The notes beneath the pieces were generated by a model, which did no database searches, was not told where the DNA came from, and was given only the letters and a program-made list of their open reading frames with translations. DNA of 51,881 nt from Saccoglossus kowalevskii (Eukaryota > Hemichordata > Enteropneusta > Harrimaniidae), in NCBI RefSeq assembly GCF_000003605.2, contig NW_003150758.1, positions 589,691 through 641,571 on the forward strand, given 5' to 3'. Each line of letters starts with the position of its first letter. Position 1 is the first letter of the stretch. The position numbers and the translations under genes were made by a program. Below are positions 21,315-32,400 of the stretch, piece by piece.

Positions 21315-21479
21315 CCACTGGTATCTCAAGAACCATACATCAGTTTTTGATGAAACTTGATGCATAGATGCTCTGGGCCAATGCACAGATTTGATTAGGT
21401 TTTGGTAAAAATCCATGCATATTAATTACCTAATTTGCATGATAATTAGCTGATTTTTAGCTGTTCCATGACTGTTCCA

Positions 21480-22690
21480 CTGATATCTAAAGAACCACTC
21501 ATTGTATTTTGATGAAACTTGGCACACAGATGCTCCAAACTAATGCACAGATTTGATTAGTTTTGGGTAAAAATCTGTGCAATATTAATTACCTAATTTG
21601 CATAATGATTAATCAATTTTCGGCTTTTCCACTGATATCTCAAGTACTAATCATCACATTTCAATAAAACTTGGTACATAGATGTCATAGGACACTGCAC
21701 AAACCTGATAGTTTTTAGGGTAATATCAGTATATATTAATTAGCTAATTTGCATAATTAATTAATTAATTTTCAGCTTTTGATATTTCAAGTACTAATCA
21801 TCACATTTCAATGACACTTGGTACATAGATGTCATAGGACACTGCACAGACCTGATAGTTGTTCGGGTAATACGAGTACATATTAATTACCTAATTAGCA
21901 TAATTAATTAATTTTCAGCTTTAATATTTCAAGTAGTAATCATTACATTTCAATGAAATTTGGTACATAGATGTCATAGGACACTGCACAGACCTGTTAG
22001 TTGTTCGGGTAATACGAGTACATATTAATTACCTAATTAGCATAATTAATTAATTTTCAGCTTTTGATATTTCAAGTACTAATCATCACATTTCAATGAC
22101 ACTTGGTACATAGATGTCATAGGACACTGCACAGACCTGATAGTTGTTCGGGTAATACGAGTACATATTAATTACCTAATTAGCATAATTAATTAATTTT
22201 CAGCTTTAATATTTCAAGTAGTAATCATCACATTTCAATGAAATTTGGTACATAGATGTCATAGGACACTGCACAGACCTGATAGTTGTTCGGGTAATAC
22301 GAGTACATATTAATTACCTAATTAGCATAATTAATTAATTTTCAGCTTTTGATATTTCAAGTAGTAATCACATTTCAATGGAATTTGGTACATAGATGTC
22401 ATAGGACACTGCACAGACCTGATAGTTTTTAGGGTAATATCAGTATATATTAATTAATTAATTTTCAGCTTTTGATATTTCAAGTAGTAATCATCACATT
22501 TCAATAAAACTTGGTACATAGATGTCATAGGACACTGCACAGACCTGATAGTTTTTAGGGTAATATGAGTGCATATTAATTACCTAATTTGCATAATTAA
22601 TTAATTTTCATCTTTTGATATATCAAGTAGTAATCATCATATTTCAATGAGACTTGCTACATAGATCTTCTAGGATTATGCAGACACCTG
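21480..22690. repeat. About 142-bp tandem satellite with two-unit higher-order pattern
   Basis: Unit starts (g/a)atatttcaagta(c/g)taatc recur near 21781, 21922, 22065, 22208, 22351 and 22474. Units alternate between a 'gat...actaatc...gacacttgg' type and an 'aat...agtaatc...gaaatttgg' type, giving a repeat of about 286 bp. Confidence 0.85.
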
Positions 22691-23479
22691 ATTAGTTTTA
22701 ATTGGATATTAATTACATAATTTGCATAATGTTCCACTGATATATAAAGAACAACAAATTGGATTTTAATGAAACTTTTAAAGAGAACTATGCAGAAACC
22801 CAATTAGTTTTTGGTACATATTTATGCTTATTAATCACCTAATTAACATAATTAATTAACACTGATATCTCAATTACTGATCATCACATTTGAATAAAAT
22901 TTGGTACATAAATGCTCTAGGACAATAGACAGGCCTGATTAATTTTGATTAATATTAATTCTTAATTAGCATAATAATTCATAATTTTTTTGTTCTGTTC
23001 TGTTCATATTAGTTACCTGGTTTACATAATTAGTTTTCAGCCTTTCCATCAATATCTTATGTACAAGTAATTTTGAATTAATTTTTAATGTGTCTTCAAT
23101 ACTCTCAGCACACGGGAGTTCTTTCTAAGCTTTCTTTGATTGTTTATATTAGAACAATATATCTCGCACATGCATGGCACGAAGACAACCGCCAAAAAAG
23201 GTCATCCCACCTCAGAAGCCAATCAGCGACGACATTACATTTATATGGCAATTTCGGTTTCAAAAACCCCAGGAAACTATTCTATATTCTTTGTGTAAAT
23301 GGGTACGTGTTCGTTTGCAAGGAATTTTTCCACATAAAAAAGATAAATTCGGCGATTGGCCTATTATGTTACCCAAACGGATCATTTGGCTGTAAAAGTT
23401 TTTTTCCTGATTTGTAGGACTGTGAAAAACTTGTTTCTCAACTTGTCTTTTATTTAGTTTCATGCCATATTCAAGATTG

Positions 23480-23830
23480 CGGCCCCCATATAATAAATAT
23501 CGCATTGATTGTGCATGTGTGCGTCCAGACCTATATCATAGGCATGCCTGGACCGATTACATTCAAACTTCACACATACGTCATGCATGATATTATACAT
23601 ATGCACATCAATTTGTTTGGCGATTTGATTCAAAATGGCCGAATGATTAAATTGCCAGTTTTGTGTTAAAAAATCATCAAATCCAGCATTTCTGGCATTC
23701 CGGAACCGGATCTTGGTCGTTTATGGGTGGATTTCATTCGGATCTGAAATTAGCAACTTGTGGCCATTTTGTTTTTATGAATGCCGTTCCAGAGCAATAT
23801 TATACATGCTTTGATCATGTTCAATCAATA
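23480..23830. repeat. GGCC repeat family, partial copy
   Basis: Shares 'cattcaaacttcacacatac', 'tatacatatgcacat' and 'caaaatggccga' blocks with 8300-9140. Confidence 0.6.
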
Positions 23831-23949
23831 ACGTAAAACGAAAACACAACAGAAAATTAGAAAAAAATACAACATATAACAATTGAGTCCATAAACTATT
23901 ATATAATTCAATATACTTTAATAAATTACATGTCAAGTGAACCTAACAT

Positions 23950-24897
23950 TGTCTCACTTTTGTCTCAATTTGTTGTGGCCTTCCAGATTAGAAATGACGA
24001 TGTCTGTCTGGTAGTTATACTTGAATATTGAAATCATTGAACAAAATCGTGGTTTAATTGTTTTAAGTTTAGAGTGATAAATGTGAAGTTTACAGAGCAA
24101 GATCAGTGCCGAGTGTTTATCATTACCTAATAATATATCGTTTAATGTGAAATAGCGTATATCTGTTTGGCCTTTTTGACCAAAAATCTCTAATGCAATA
24201 GCATTCATAAAATAAATGTTCTATTGTTTCCAGACTCGACTCGCAGAATGTGCACACAGCCGATTCTGTTTTTCCCATTTTAATTAAACTATAGTTTGTA
24301 GCTAAAAAACTATGAATGATTTTATATTGAAAGGCTTGCAATTTGGTTTCTTTGGTTATTTTGAACGGTCTAGCAAATATTAAATGCCATTCATTATCTG
24401 GCTCGCCTAAAATTGATTCCCATTTATACATGATTTTACTTGGCATTTGTTTAATTTCATTCACTAGATGGTTATAGACGTTTTTGAAGGTTTTCCAGTG
24501 AAAATAAACTTGTCTAAATATGGATTTTTAACAAGTTCAACATTTTTTCCTTCTTTTTCTATTTCCGTTTTCCATTTCTTTGGGATTGACAATAACGTCG
24601 ATTGGAATGTAATAAATCATTGTTGTTGGAACTAAATCATTAACGTTGTTTATTCCTTTGTTGTGCCACTTTGAAATAAATATAGTTTTGTTACCTTTTT
24701 GAATTTCCCAGTTATACCACACTGTTTCACCCAGACAGTTCTTTGCTGTCTTAACTTGTCTAGTGCTATCTGTCACCCTGCTCCATATGTTCGTTATTTC
24801 CCGCCAAAATTCATTACTAACCTGATCGCATATTGTACGTAGCCCATTGCTCTTGTAATTCCAAACAAATTTTCCCTCACAGAAAGCAAACTTTGTT
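23950..24897 (-). pseudogene. 3' end of an L1/Tx1-like non-LTR retrotransposon ORF2
   Basis: Minus-strand frames carry AKNCLGETVWYNWEIQKGNK, FKITKETKLQAFQYKIIH and the Cys/His knuckle CTFCESSLETIEHLFYEC with a following FW, all typical of the C-terminal part of LINE reverse-transcriptase proteins. At least one frame break lies between 24464 and 24537. The catalytic part would lie in the assembly gap or is missing. Confidence 0.78.
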
Positions 24898-25719
24898 NNN
24901 NNNNNNNNNNNNNNNNNNNNNNNNNNNNNNNNNNNNNNNNNNNNNNNNNNNNNNNNNNNNNNNNNNNNNNNNNNNNNNNNNNNNNNNNNNNNNNNNNNNN
25001 NNNNNNNNNNNNNNNNNNNNNNNNNNNNNNNNNNNNNNNNNNNNNNNNNNNNNNNNNNNNNNNNNNNNNNNNNNNNNNNNNNNNNNNNNNNNNNNNNNNN
25101 NNNNNNNNNNNNNNNNNNNNNNNNNNNNNNNNNNNNNNNNNNNNNNNNNNNNNNNNNNNNNNNNNNNNNNNNNNNNNNNNNNNNNNNNNNNNNNNNNNNN
25201 NNNNNNNNNNNNNNNNNNNNNNNNNNNNNNNNNNNNNNNNNNNNNNNNNNNNNNNNNNNNNNNNNNNNNNNNNNNNNNNNNNNNNNNNNNNNNNNNNNNN
25301 NNNNNNNNNNNNNNNNNNNNNNNNNNNNNNNNNNNNNNNNNNNNNNNNNNNNNNNNNNNNNNNNNNNNNNNNNNNNNNNNNNNNNNNNNNNNNNNNNNNN
25401 NNNNNNNNNNNNNNNNNNNNNNNNNNNNNNNNNNNNNNNNNNNNNNNNNNNNNNNNNNNNNNNNNNNNNNNNNNNNNNNNNNNNNNNNNNNNNNNNNNNN
25501 NNNNNNNNNNNNNNNNNNNNNNNNNNNNNNNNNNNNNNNNNNNNNNNNNNNNNNNNNNNNNNNNNNNNNNNNNNNNNNNNNNNNNNNNNNNNNNNNNNNN
25601 NNNNNNNNNNNNNNNNNNNNNNNNNNNNNNNNNNNNNNNNNNNNNNNNNNNNNNNNNNNNNNNNNNNNNNNNNNNNNNNNNNNNNNNNNNNNNNNNNNNN
25701 NNNNNNNNNNNNNNNNNNN
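24898..25719. other. Assembly gap (822 Ns)
   Basis: A run of undetermined bases. The long open frames across it are artefacts. Confidence 1.

Positions 25720-25767
<48 letters not shown>
25720..25767. repeat. AT dinucleotide microsatellite at the gap edge
   Basis: About 24 AT units; probably the reason assembly stopped here. Confidence 0.95.
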
Positions 25768-25769
<2 letters not shown>

Positions 25770-26070
25770 TGTCGCACATCAATCTGATTAAAATAAGATG
25801 TAGGTATGAGGCTCCAATTTGTTTTTTAATATTATTTTTTTATATACATATAACCTTTTATATTATATTTATTTGTATTTTAGTTAGAGGCGAGTGGGAC
25901 ACAATTTTCTAAGAACTAATTAACGACAAGAAAAACCAAAAAAATCGACATATTCAAACTAAAATACAAATAAATATAATATAAAGGGTTATATAAATAA
26001 ATAAATATATATATATATATATAATTGGAGCCTCATACCTACATCGGATTTTAATCAGATTGGTCGCACA
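25768..26070. mobile_element. Long-TIR element with arms of about 115 bp
   Basis: The left arm 'gtcgcacatcaatctgattaaaat...ggtatgaggctccaat' is mirrored by 'attggagcctcatacc...attttaatcagattggtcgcacat'. A spacer of about 70 bp separates the arms. The terminal block 'caatctgattaaaataagat' recurs at 51697-51716. No coding frame. Confidence 0.75.
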
Positions 26071-26460
26071 TATGCACAGGTCTGACAGGTATGAGTTTGA
26101 CAATCAAAAGCAAGATGGCCAAATAGCGGCTGTTTTAATTTTTAAAATAATCATCAAAATCAAGCATTTCCTTCATCCCATTTCGCCATGTCTGTAACAT
26201 TCTTTGGGCGATTGCAATCACGTTTTACAGTGATATTGTTCTTCTTAATTACTATGCATTTGTTTCAAGTTCTAATTAAAAATGACCGACCGGTTGCCAT
26301 TTTGTTTCAACTACCCGTAATGTGGTTCCAGGGCAATATCAGATACAAGATGACTGAATCTCAATCATTTTAATGTTAAAAATAATCATAATCAAGCATC
26401 AGCTTCTGGATCCATACATCTCAGACATGTTTATGTATCGACCTATAAACAAAACTATTT
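26071..26460. repeat. GGCC repeat family, partial copy with right end
   Basis: Contains 'caagatggcc', 'ccattttgttt' and 'atcaagcatcagcttctggatcc' blocks shared with 8300-9140 and 9840-9935. Confidence 0.55.
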
Positions 26461-29141
26461 ATGTTAAATTTTATAACTAATGGTTATTCTAGAGCTTTGC
26501 ATTGTTTTGAGAAATTAATTTGACCTACATTCATCACTTTACCTTGTCAGTCACGGTAGCTATCATTTTGTTTGGTTAATGTTTGGTTGAGTTTACGTTT
26601 GTGTGCATTTCTCTGTGCGTAATTAATGTTTAGTATATAATTTATTTGAACATGCCTTCTCGCATATATGTATAAACTAGTCTATGTAAGAATATATGAA
26701 AAACCCATTTATGCATGCGAGTCACCCATTAATGTATTGAAGTTATGTTCTGTGCTTGGTCATGAGGTAACCAGAACCAAATACAAGAGGATGAAAGTAC
26801 GTTTTGGCGTCTTTATATTTTGGAATGGCTTGACCATAGCTGGTGAATACCAGTCTTGTAATCCTACGATGTGCATGTACGTTCATATGTTCAGGCGATG
26901 GAGGTTGCCACAAAGTTTGTGTCGGTCTGAAAGGAATAAATAACATACCATGTATTTGGCTTTTGAGTGCACCGGGAAACGTCCATGGCTTGTGCCTTCT
27001 ATAATCATTTGGTGAATTAATTAGTCTGTGATAATACCTTTACACTTAACCCGCCCATTAGTAATTGAAAAGCTTGCTTAAGATAGCCAACAATGCCAAT
27101 GATAAAATGAGGTGATCTAGCATATAGGCTCCATGTGTAAATGGAATGAGAAATAAGTACGTGATATGAACGGGATAAGGATTCGACCTTTGTCTCGGTC
27201 CTAGTTATTTAGATTGTTTTCTCACTCTTAAGGACATACCGCTCGCAAACAGACTTCGACAGACGTTCAGAAAACCAGTCTGCAAATAAAATAAATGTAG
27301 TTTTCAGAGTATACTGCTTTCAAAGCTATAAAGAAAAAATACGCCGTTTGAAATTAAATTCGTGTGAAATATTCCCTGCTATTTGTGACATTCACAAAGC
27401 TATCAGGAGAACAAATTCGATTAGAATACGCTATTTTAGTGACATGCCGTAATGTTTTTTTTTTATTTCTAAATGCCCTTACAGTGAACTCCTAATCAAC
27501 AAAACTGATTCCTGACTGCTGCAACATGTTTGACATATCCACTCGCTTTAAAACAATATGGTAGTTACAATTATATGTGACATAAGATGGAAACTTGTAT
27601 TTAATTTTATTCATAAAAAATATCGCGGAATATACTTGTGTTTCATTCAAATCCAAGGGGCTCTCCTAATGGATAAAGGATGGGTTTTTGCGGGCTCCTT
27701 TCATTCTTTGGCTAACATGTGTCAACTCATTTGTTTAGCCTAAGGGCTTGGTGATGGGTAACTGGGGGAATTCTGTGACGTTTTCTTCACCAATTCACGA
27801 TTAGATAAGTTGTGCGTGTGCGAGGTTTTGTAAATATATTTTTCTTTTGTAATTTTCTCGTTAGATTATTTTCCCTGTATATGCTTTGGTACCTCCTCCA
27901 CAATTCTCAATGTTCGTCTTGTTTGTTAATAACTTACTCAACAAAGCAAGTACAATCCGCTGTCATAATTTTGACATGTCTCTTTTTGAAAACTATCCAC
28001 ACTTTGTATGCATCTTTATTCATTCCCGTTCACTGAATTACCCTTTTAACAAATAAAACAGTACTTTGCGTTGCCGCAAACCCTGTTGTATTCGAGCTGA
28101 GAAACAAATCCAGTCAAATACAGATTTTGTCCTTTTTTTACGGTTTTTTGACTTTCAGAAAAAAATATAGCCACAAATTACGATACTGTAGAGCAATTAA
28201 GATACATCTAGTAGTAATTGTGTTACTGACTTTTTGGCATAGATTGTTATTTAGCATTCTTTACAAAAGACATATAAATAGGTATAAATTGCTGATAAAT
28301 GGTGAGGAAAGTTGATTAAAGGTATGTCAACTTCTGCTACCATGTAAAAGTGTAGGTGAACATCCGTAATACAAAAGCATTTGAGAATATATAACTGACA
28401 AATTTCAAACATTCAACGTCTTTGAATGAAATTTATCTTCCTCCTTAGTTACTTCAACGTTCAAATTTAAACAGTGTGTATTGGTAGCAGCTAGCACTAG
28501 TTGGGAAATTCCGCTGCCACAAATATGTTTTCAGAGCGTTTACTTTCATCATTCAAACGATTCGATTTTTAAATTGAATTTCCTTTTTTATAGCTCAACA
28601 TCAAAATCTTAGAGAGGGTAATATTGCGTTGAGATACTCTCACTTCATCAAATTTGATAATCATCATAAGATGTGTATAGCACATTAATGAACGTGTAAT
28701 CACCTCCGAAATACTTTCGCATTTGTCAAATCTCACTCCATGCTTTGTAGTCACTATGACGCTTTGAGCTTTGTTCGGTCTATTAATGGTATCTTGACTT
28801 TAATCAATACCTTTTTCTGGTTTATCATATACTAGTACCTCGTATTGTCCGACCTCGTAACGCTATGGAAAGTGCGGCTTCAAATCGGGGCAATGATTTC
28901 CTATCGCGCCCTGCCCTGCGCTTTCATCGGTCATAACATAACGCGTCATTCAAAATTACGTCGTGTGTTTAAGGTCAGGGCGTGGTAAAATTGGTATATG
29001 AGAAAGGTATATGATAGAAAAAAACGCCGCTCTCGCAGCACGACCTCGGGCCACAAAAGTCCGAAATGGCATGCATGTTCTCTAACATAAATGGGACATT
29101 ATTTCACACAATTGTGTTGCAGCTAAACTCTACCAGCATGT
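26461..29141. other. Intergenic DNA upstream of NUDT17 copy 2
   Basis: No protein-like frame recognised on either strand. A stretch at 28850-29060 is less AT-rich but shows no feature I can name. Confidence 0.45.
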
Positions 29142-29335
29142 TTAAAGGGCGGTAGTCGTCGCGCAACGCATGCGCGACATATATGGATCTCATATAAACA
29201 AAAATGGCGACTTTGACCAGGCCCAGGTCAAACCTCATACTTGTGATTTCCATTAGAAGAGCGCATTGAATTGTGGGAAAATCAATGTTTTCAACAATAA
29301 TTTCGCACATGCGCAGCGCGACGACTACCGTCTAA
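29142..29335. mobile_element. TTAA MITE, first family, long subtype with internal deletion
   Basis: Begins TTAAAGGGCGGTAGTCGTCG and ends CGCGACGACTACCG followed by CTAA, a mutated TTAA. It matches 48296-48573 but lacks about 85 bp of the interior. It ends about 55 bp before the start codon of NUDT17 copy 2. Confidence 0.78.
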
Positions 29336-29389
29336 CATGTTGCTCAAATTTTATCCTTTGAGATGGTTGAGGTGAGCAGCTGATTGAGA

Positions 29390-29473
29390 ATGGCATCTAC
29401 GTCCAGTTCACGTGTTTGGGTTTATCTTCGTAAAGGAGTTGAAAACAAACCACAATTGGCGAAGTTTATACAG
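29390..29473 (+). CDS. NUDT17: NUDT17 copy 2 exon 1
   Basis: MASTSSSRVWVYLRKG to AKFIQ, with two residue changes from copy 1. Ends CAG|GTATAG. Sequence similarity to copy 1 starts only about 35 bp before the ATG. Confidence 0.86.
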
Positions 29474-32400
29474 GTATAGTTGCTTACTATTGGACAACCC
29501 ATAGCTATCAATGTTTATGTGGTGGTGGTCGTGGTAAGAAAAGGGTGTTTACAAGTAGATCGTGTAGCACTTTAGCAAACATGGTTTATGTTTGTATTAG
29601 TTCATATATTTCCGGGTACCTCAAAAACGTATCTGCGGCTGAGTTTTGCGGGCACACATAAACCATAACACTGATGTCTGCGCGTTGATTTGCGTGTAGT
29701 TTCTGCGGGAACGCAGATGCTGTTTTGATCAAGTCTTCGTGTGCTACCGATTCTTTTGTTTTAATGCGATCAATGACATTCGTTAACCTAGCAATAAAAC
29801 TTGTTTTCAGTGCTGAATACACGGAGGTGACGACAGAAAGAACTTAAGCAGAAAGCAAGGCCCATGTACAAAGTTAACCGAGCCATTATTTATTGTTTTC
29901 CTTCTTACGAATGGTACGAGTATACTGACTATTTAATAGTTTGAATGTCGGGGCCGAAAGTACTCAATTTACTGTGGTACGATGGGAAATAACTCAGTAG
30001 TTAAGGTATAGATGCAGGTTCGTGGGCACTCAGAGTATTTTTTTTTCTTACCCAGACAGTCTTGGCTAGATAGTGTTAAAATTTCGGAGCATTGTCAATG
30101 CTGGAACATACTAAAAAAATCGATTTTAAAATATAGGAAACCGAGGCATGCGTATGTGATTAAAAGTCACGAAAGTTTGTTTACGTTGCTCTTTAATTGA
30201 CAAGTCACTGTTGATATTATATGCAAATGAGTTGCTGGTCTGTAAAATGACTAATTTTCACTGGGTTTAAATTTCACTGATTTACCATTTCAGGCATATT
30301 CAGTGGGTTTTAAATTCACGGTTTCGTCATTTAGATAATGCGTTTTATGCTAAATTTTACATATTCACTGTGTTTTAATTTAGCGCATTTTTCCAGTCAG
30401 CGAAATAAGCTAAATTAAAACCCAGTGAATAATTACCCCTTTTACTGCGGCGATGTGTGACGTCGTGTCCTCGACCCAGTTTAACCATAGACTCTCTTGT
30501 TTAACTTACCTCAAGCGCTATTTGTTTTGACGACGTCTCTACGAACAAAAGAACGTCTGGGCTTATTTTTTAAGCTTTGCATTCTCGGACAATGACATTT
30601 GAAGGGTGAAATACTGACTGGGATTGAATATACGGCACACATCCTGCATAACAACTTTGTAATATGAAAACAGAACATACTATATATACGCCTGGACCAT
30701 TTGTTAATAAACAATTGATAAACGTTGTGTGAAAGTTTCACTTGAAATAAACAAGAATCGTGAGAGCTATTTAGATTTGAACTTCCATGGTAAACTGAAA
30801 AACACAAGTGGAGATAATGGATAATTTGCATAACCATTCACTCAGTAAGACGTTTGCTAATGCTCTTAATTAAAATGGCTGTAACAGTTTAAAATTTAAA
30901 CCTATTATCGTTTTGTAAAAAGTTAAATATAGTGCATAATATGGAGATTCCGTCATTACTTTTTTACACCGTGTTTCTTTTTAATTATTTATGCCCTGCT
31001 AAATCTTACTATGTATTCAAAAAAGAGAATGCTTGTACCTATTTTCTCTATTTTAAAATAGTCCTTTGAGCATGAGAATTGTGACAGTCTATAGCCAAGA
31101 CTGTTTGGATAATAAAAATCAAATAATCACTCCCAATTGCCCACGAACCAACATCTATACCTTTATTACCATTTAATATAGACTGGCCAAGCGAAATTTG
31201 GAAAAGTGGAAATATGGCGGTGAGAGTAACTCCCGCGTCAGGTAGGCAGTTTCCGTGGGACTTTGCAACACCCCCTATCCTAGACGATCCAGTGATCGTT
31301 GAAGACGCAATAATAAAGTTGCTCGGCCTACGTGACAGTTAATCAAAACACCGAACGCGGTATGACTTTGACCATGGAGGTAAACCACTCTTTGATGTTA
31401 CCTTGTTGTACAGATACGTGTTTACTGTTATGTATTGAACACTGCGAGATCCCATGATTATGATATGAATATAACGTAATAACAGGACAACGAGTCGAGT
31501 ATAAATACAGTATGGCCGACACACGTCGCTACTATGTCGAAATTATGAAACCCCGCAACCATCATGTGAAAGCGGCTGTGCCTGCAGGCAACTTGTGATT
31601 TTCATACTATGACACTGTTTTAAATGTTTTATATTCGTGCATACAATAAATTCTCTGTTTATAGGCAAATTTGCATCATTTAGACCTTTTTCCATTTTAG
31701 ATAATCTGTTGAAAAAGCACGTACCGTGAATGCGGTTTGTAACTTGTACATTTGTAAAAAAAAAAAATGTCCAGTAAAGTATGTGTTTATTATGGCGTAC
31801 ACTAAAATCGGTATCTATTACGCCGGTGACCACAACATCACCTGTCTCTTTAGAATTCAGATACGCGAATTAGTCGCTGAACGGAAGTGTCAACGTGATG
31901 TTGACACCCGTGCCTGTTAATCAAAAGTAGTCTACGCGTTCAAGTAGTCTACGCGAACTCAAGTTTGTGGTCTTTCAAAGGCAGTGATTAACATCAAGCC
32001 AAGAAATGGCTTGGGTTTGTAAAATACCGATCACAATCGAACTTATTTAGGTTTATTTCCTCAGCATTAAACGTAGCCTTGCCCAGTTGACTTACTTGGC
32101 ATTTTTTTGTTTTATACGATATCATTCGTATTTTATAGAACCAAGGACTGTGATAGAACATCTCATGTTGACCACAATTTAAAAAAAATATATTTATATA
32201 AAATTTCCACTTTTCAAAATATCTCTTGGCCAGTCTATATTAAATGGTTATTAAATTAACTATTGAATCATTTCCCATCGTACCACTGTAAATTTAGTAC
32301 GTTCGATCCCGACATTTAAACTACTAGTATTGAATAGTCGGTTCGTAAGAAGGAAAGATTAAATAATGGATCGGTTAACTTTGAACATGGGCCTTGTTTC

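Larger units (their letters stand above)
21153..23119. mobile_element. Satellite-carrying element with 12-bp terminal inverted repeats
   Basis: The ends ACTCCCGTGTGC (21153-21164) and GCACACGGGAGT (23108-23119) are perfect inverted repeats. Inside are a short hairpin arm, a long TG microsatellite and about a dozen units of about 142 bp. There is no open frame of note, so movement would need outside enzymes. A truncated relative lies at 745-1249. Confidence 0.78.
20906..23195. mobile_element. TTAA MITE, first family, long subtype, split by a satellite-carrying element
   Basis: TTAAAGGGCTATAATCGTCGCG opens at 20906, and the interior up to about 21152 is the reverse complement of the copy at 48296. 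After the 2-kb insert, 'ttgtttatattagaacaatatatc...gaagacaaccgcc' at 23138-23193 completes the same element. The right TTAA is lost. Confidence 0.75.

Noticed and set aside
21085-21416. Open frames on both strands over the TG microsatellite
   Set aside because: Cys-Val or Thr-His repeats are simply translated dinucleotides.
24794-25912. Open frames of 300-359 codons across the gap
   Set aside because: They consist almost wholly of Ns and AT repeats and have no biological content.
27230-28330. Possible element ends 'ttaaggacatacc' and 'ttaaaggtatgtc'
   Set aside because: The shared core is short, its flanking TTAA orientation is not consistent, and the outer bases do not match.
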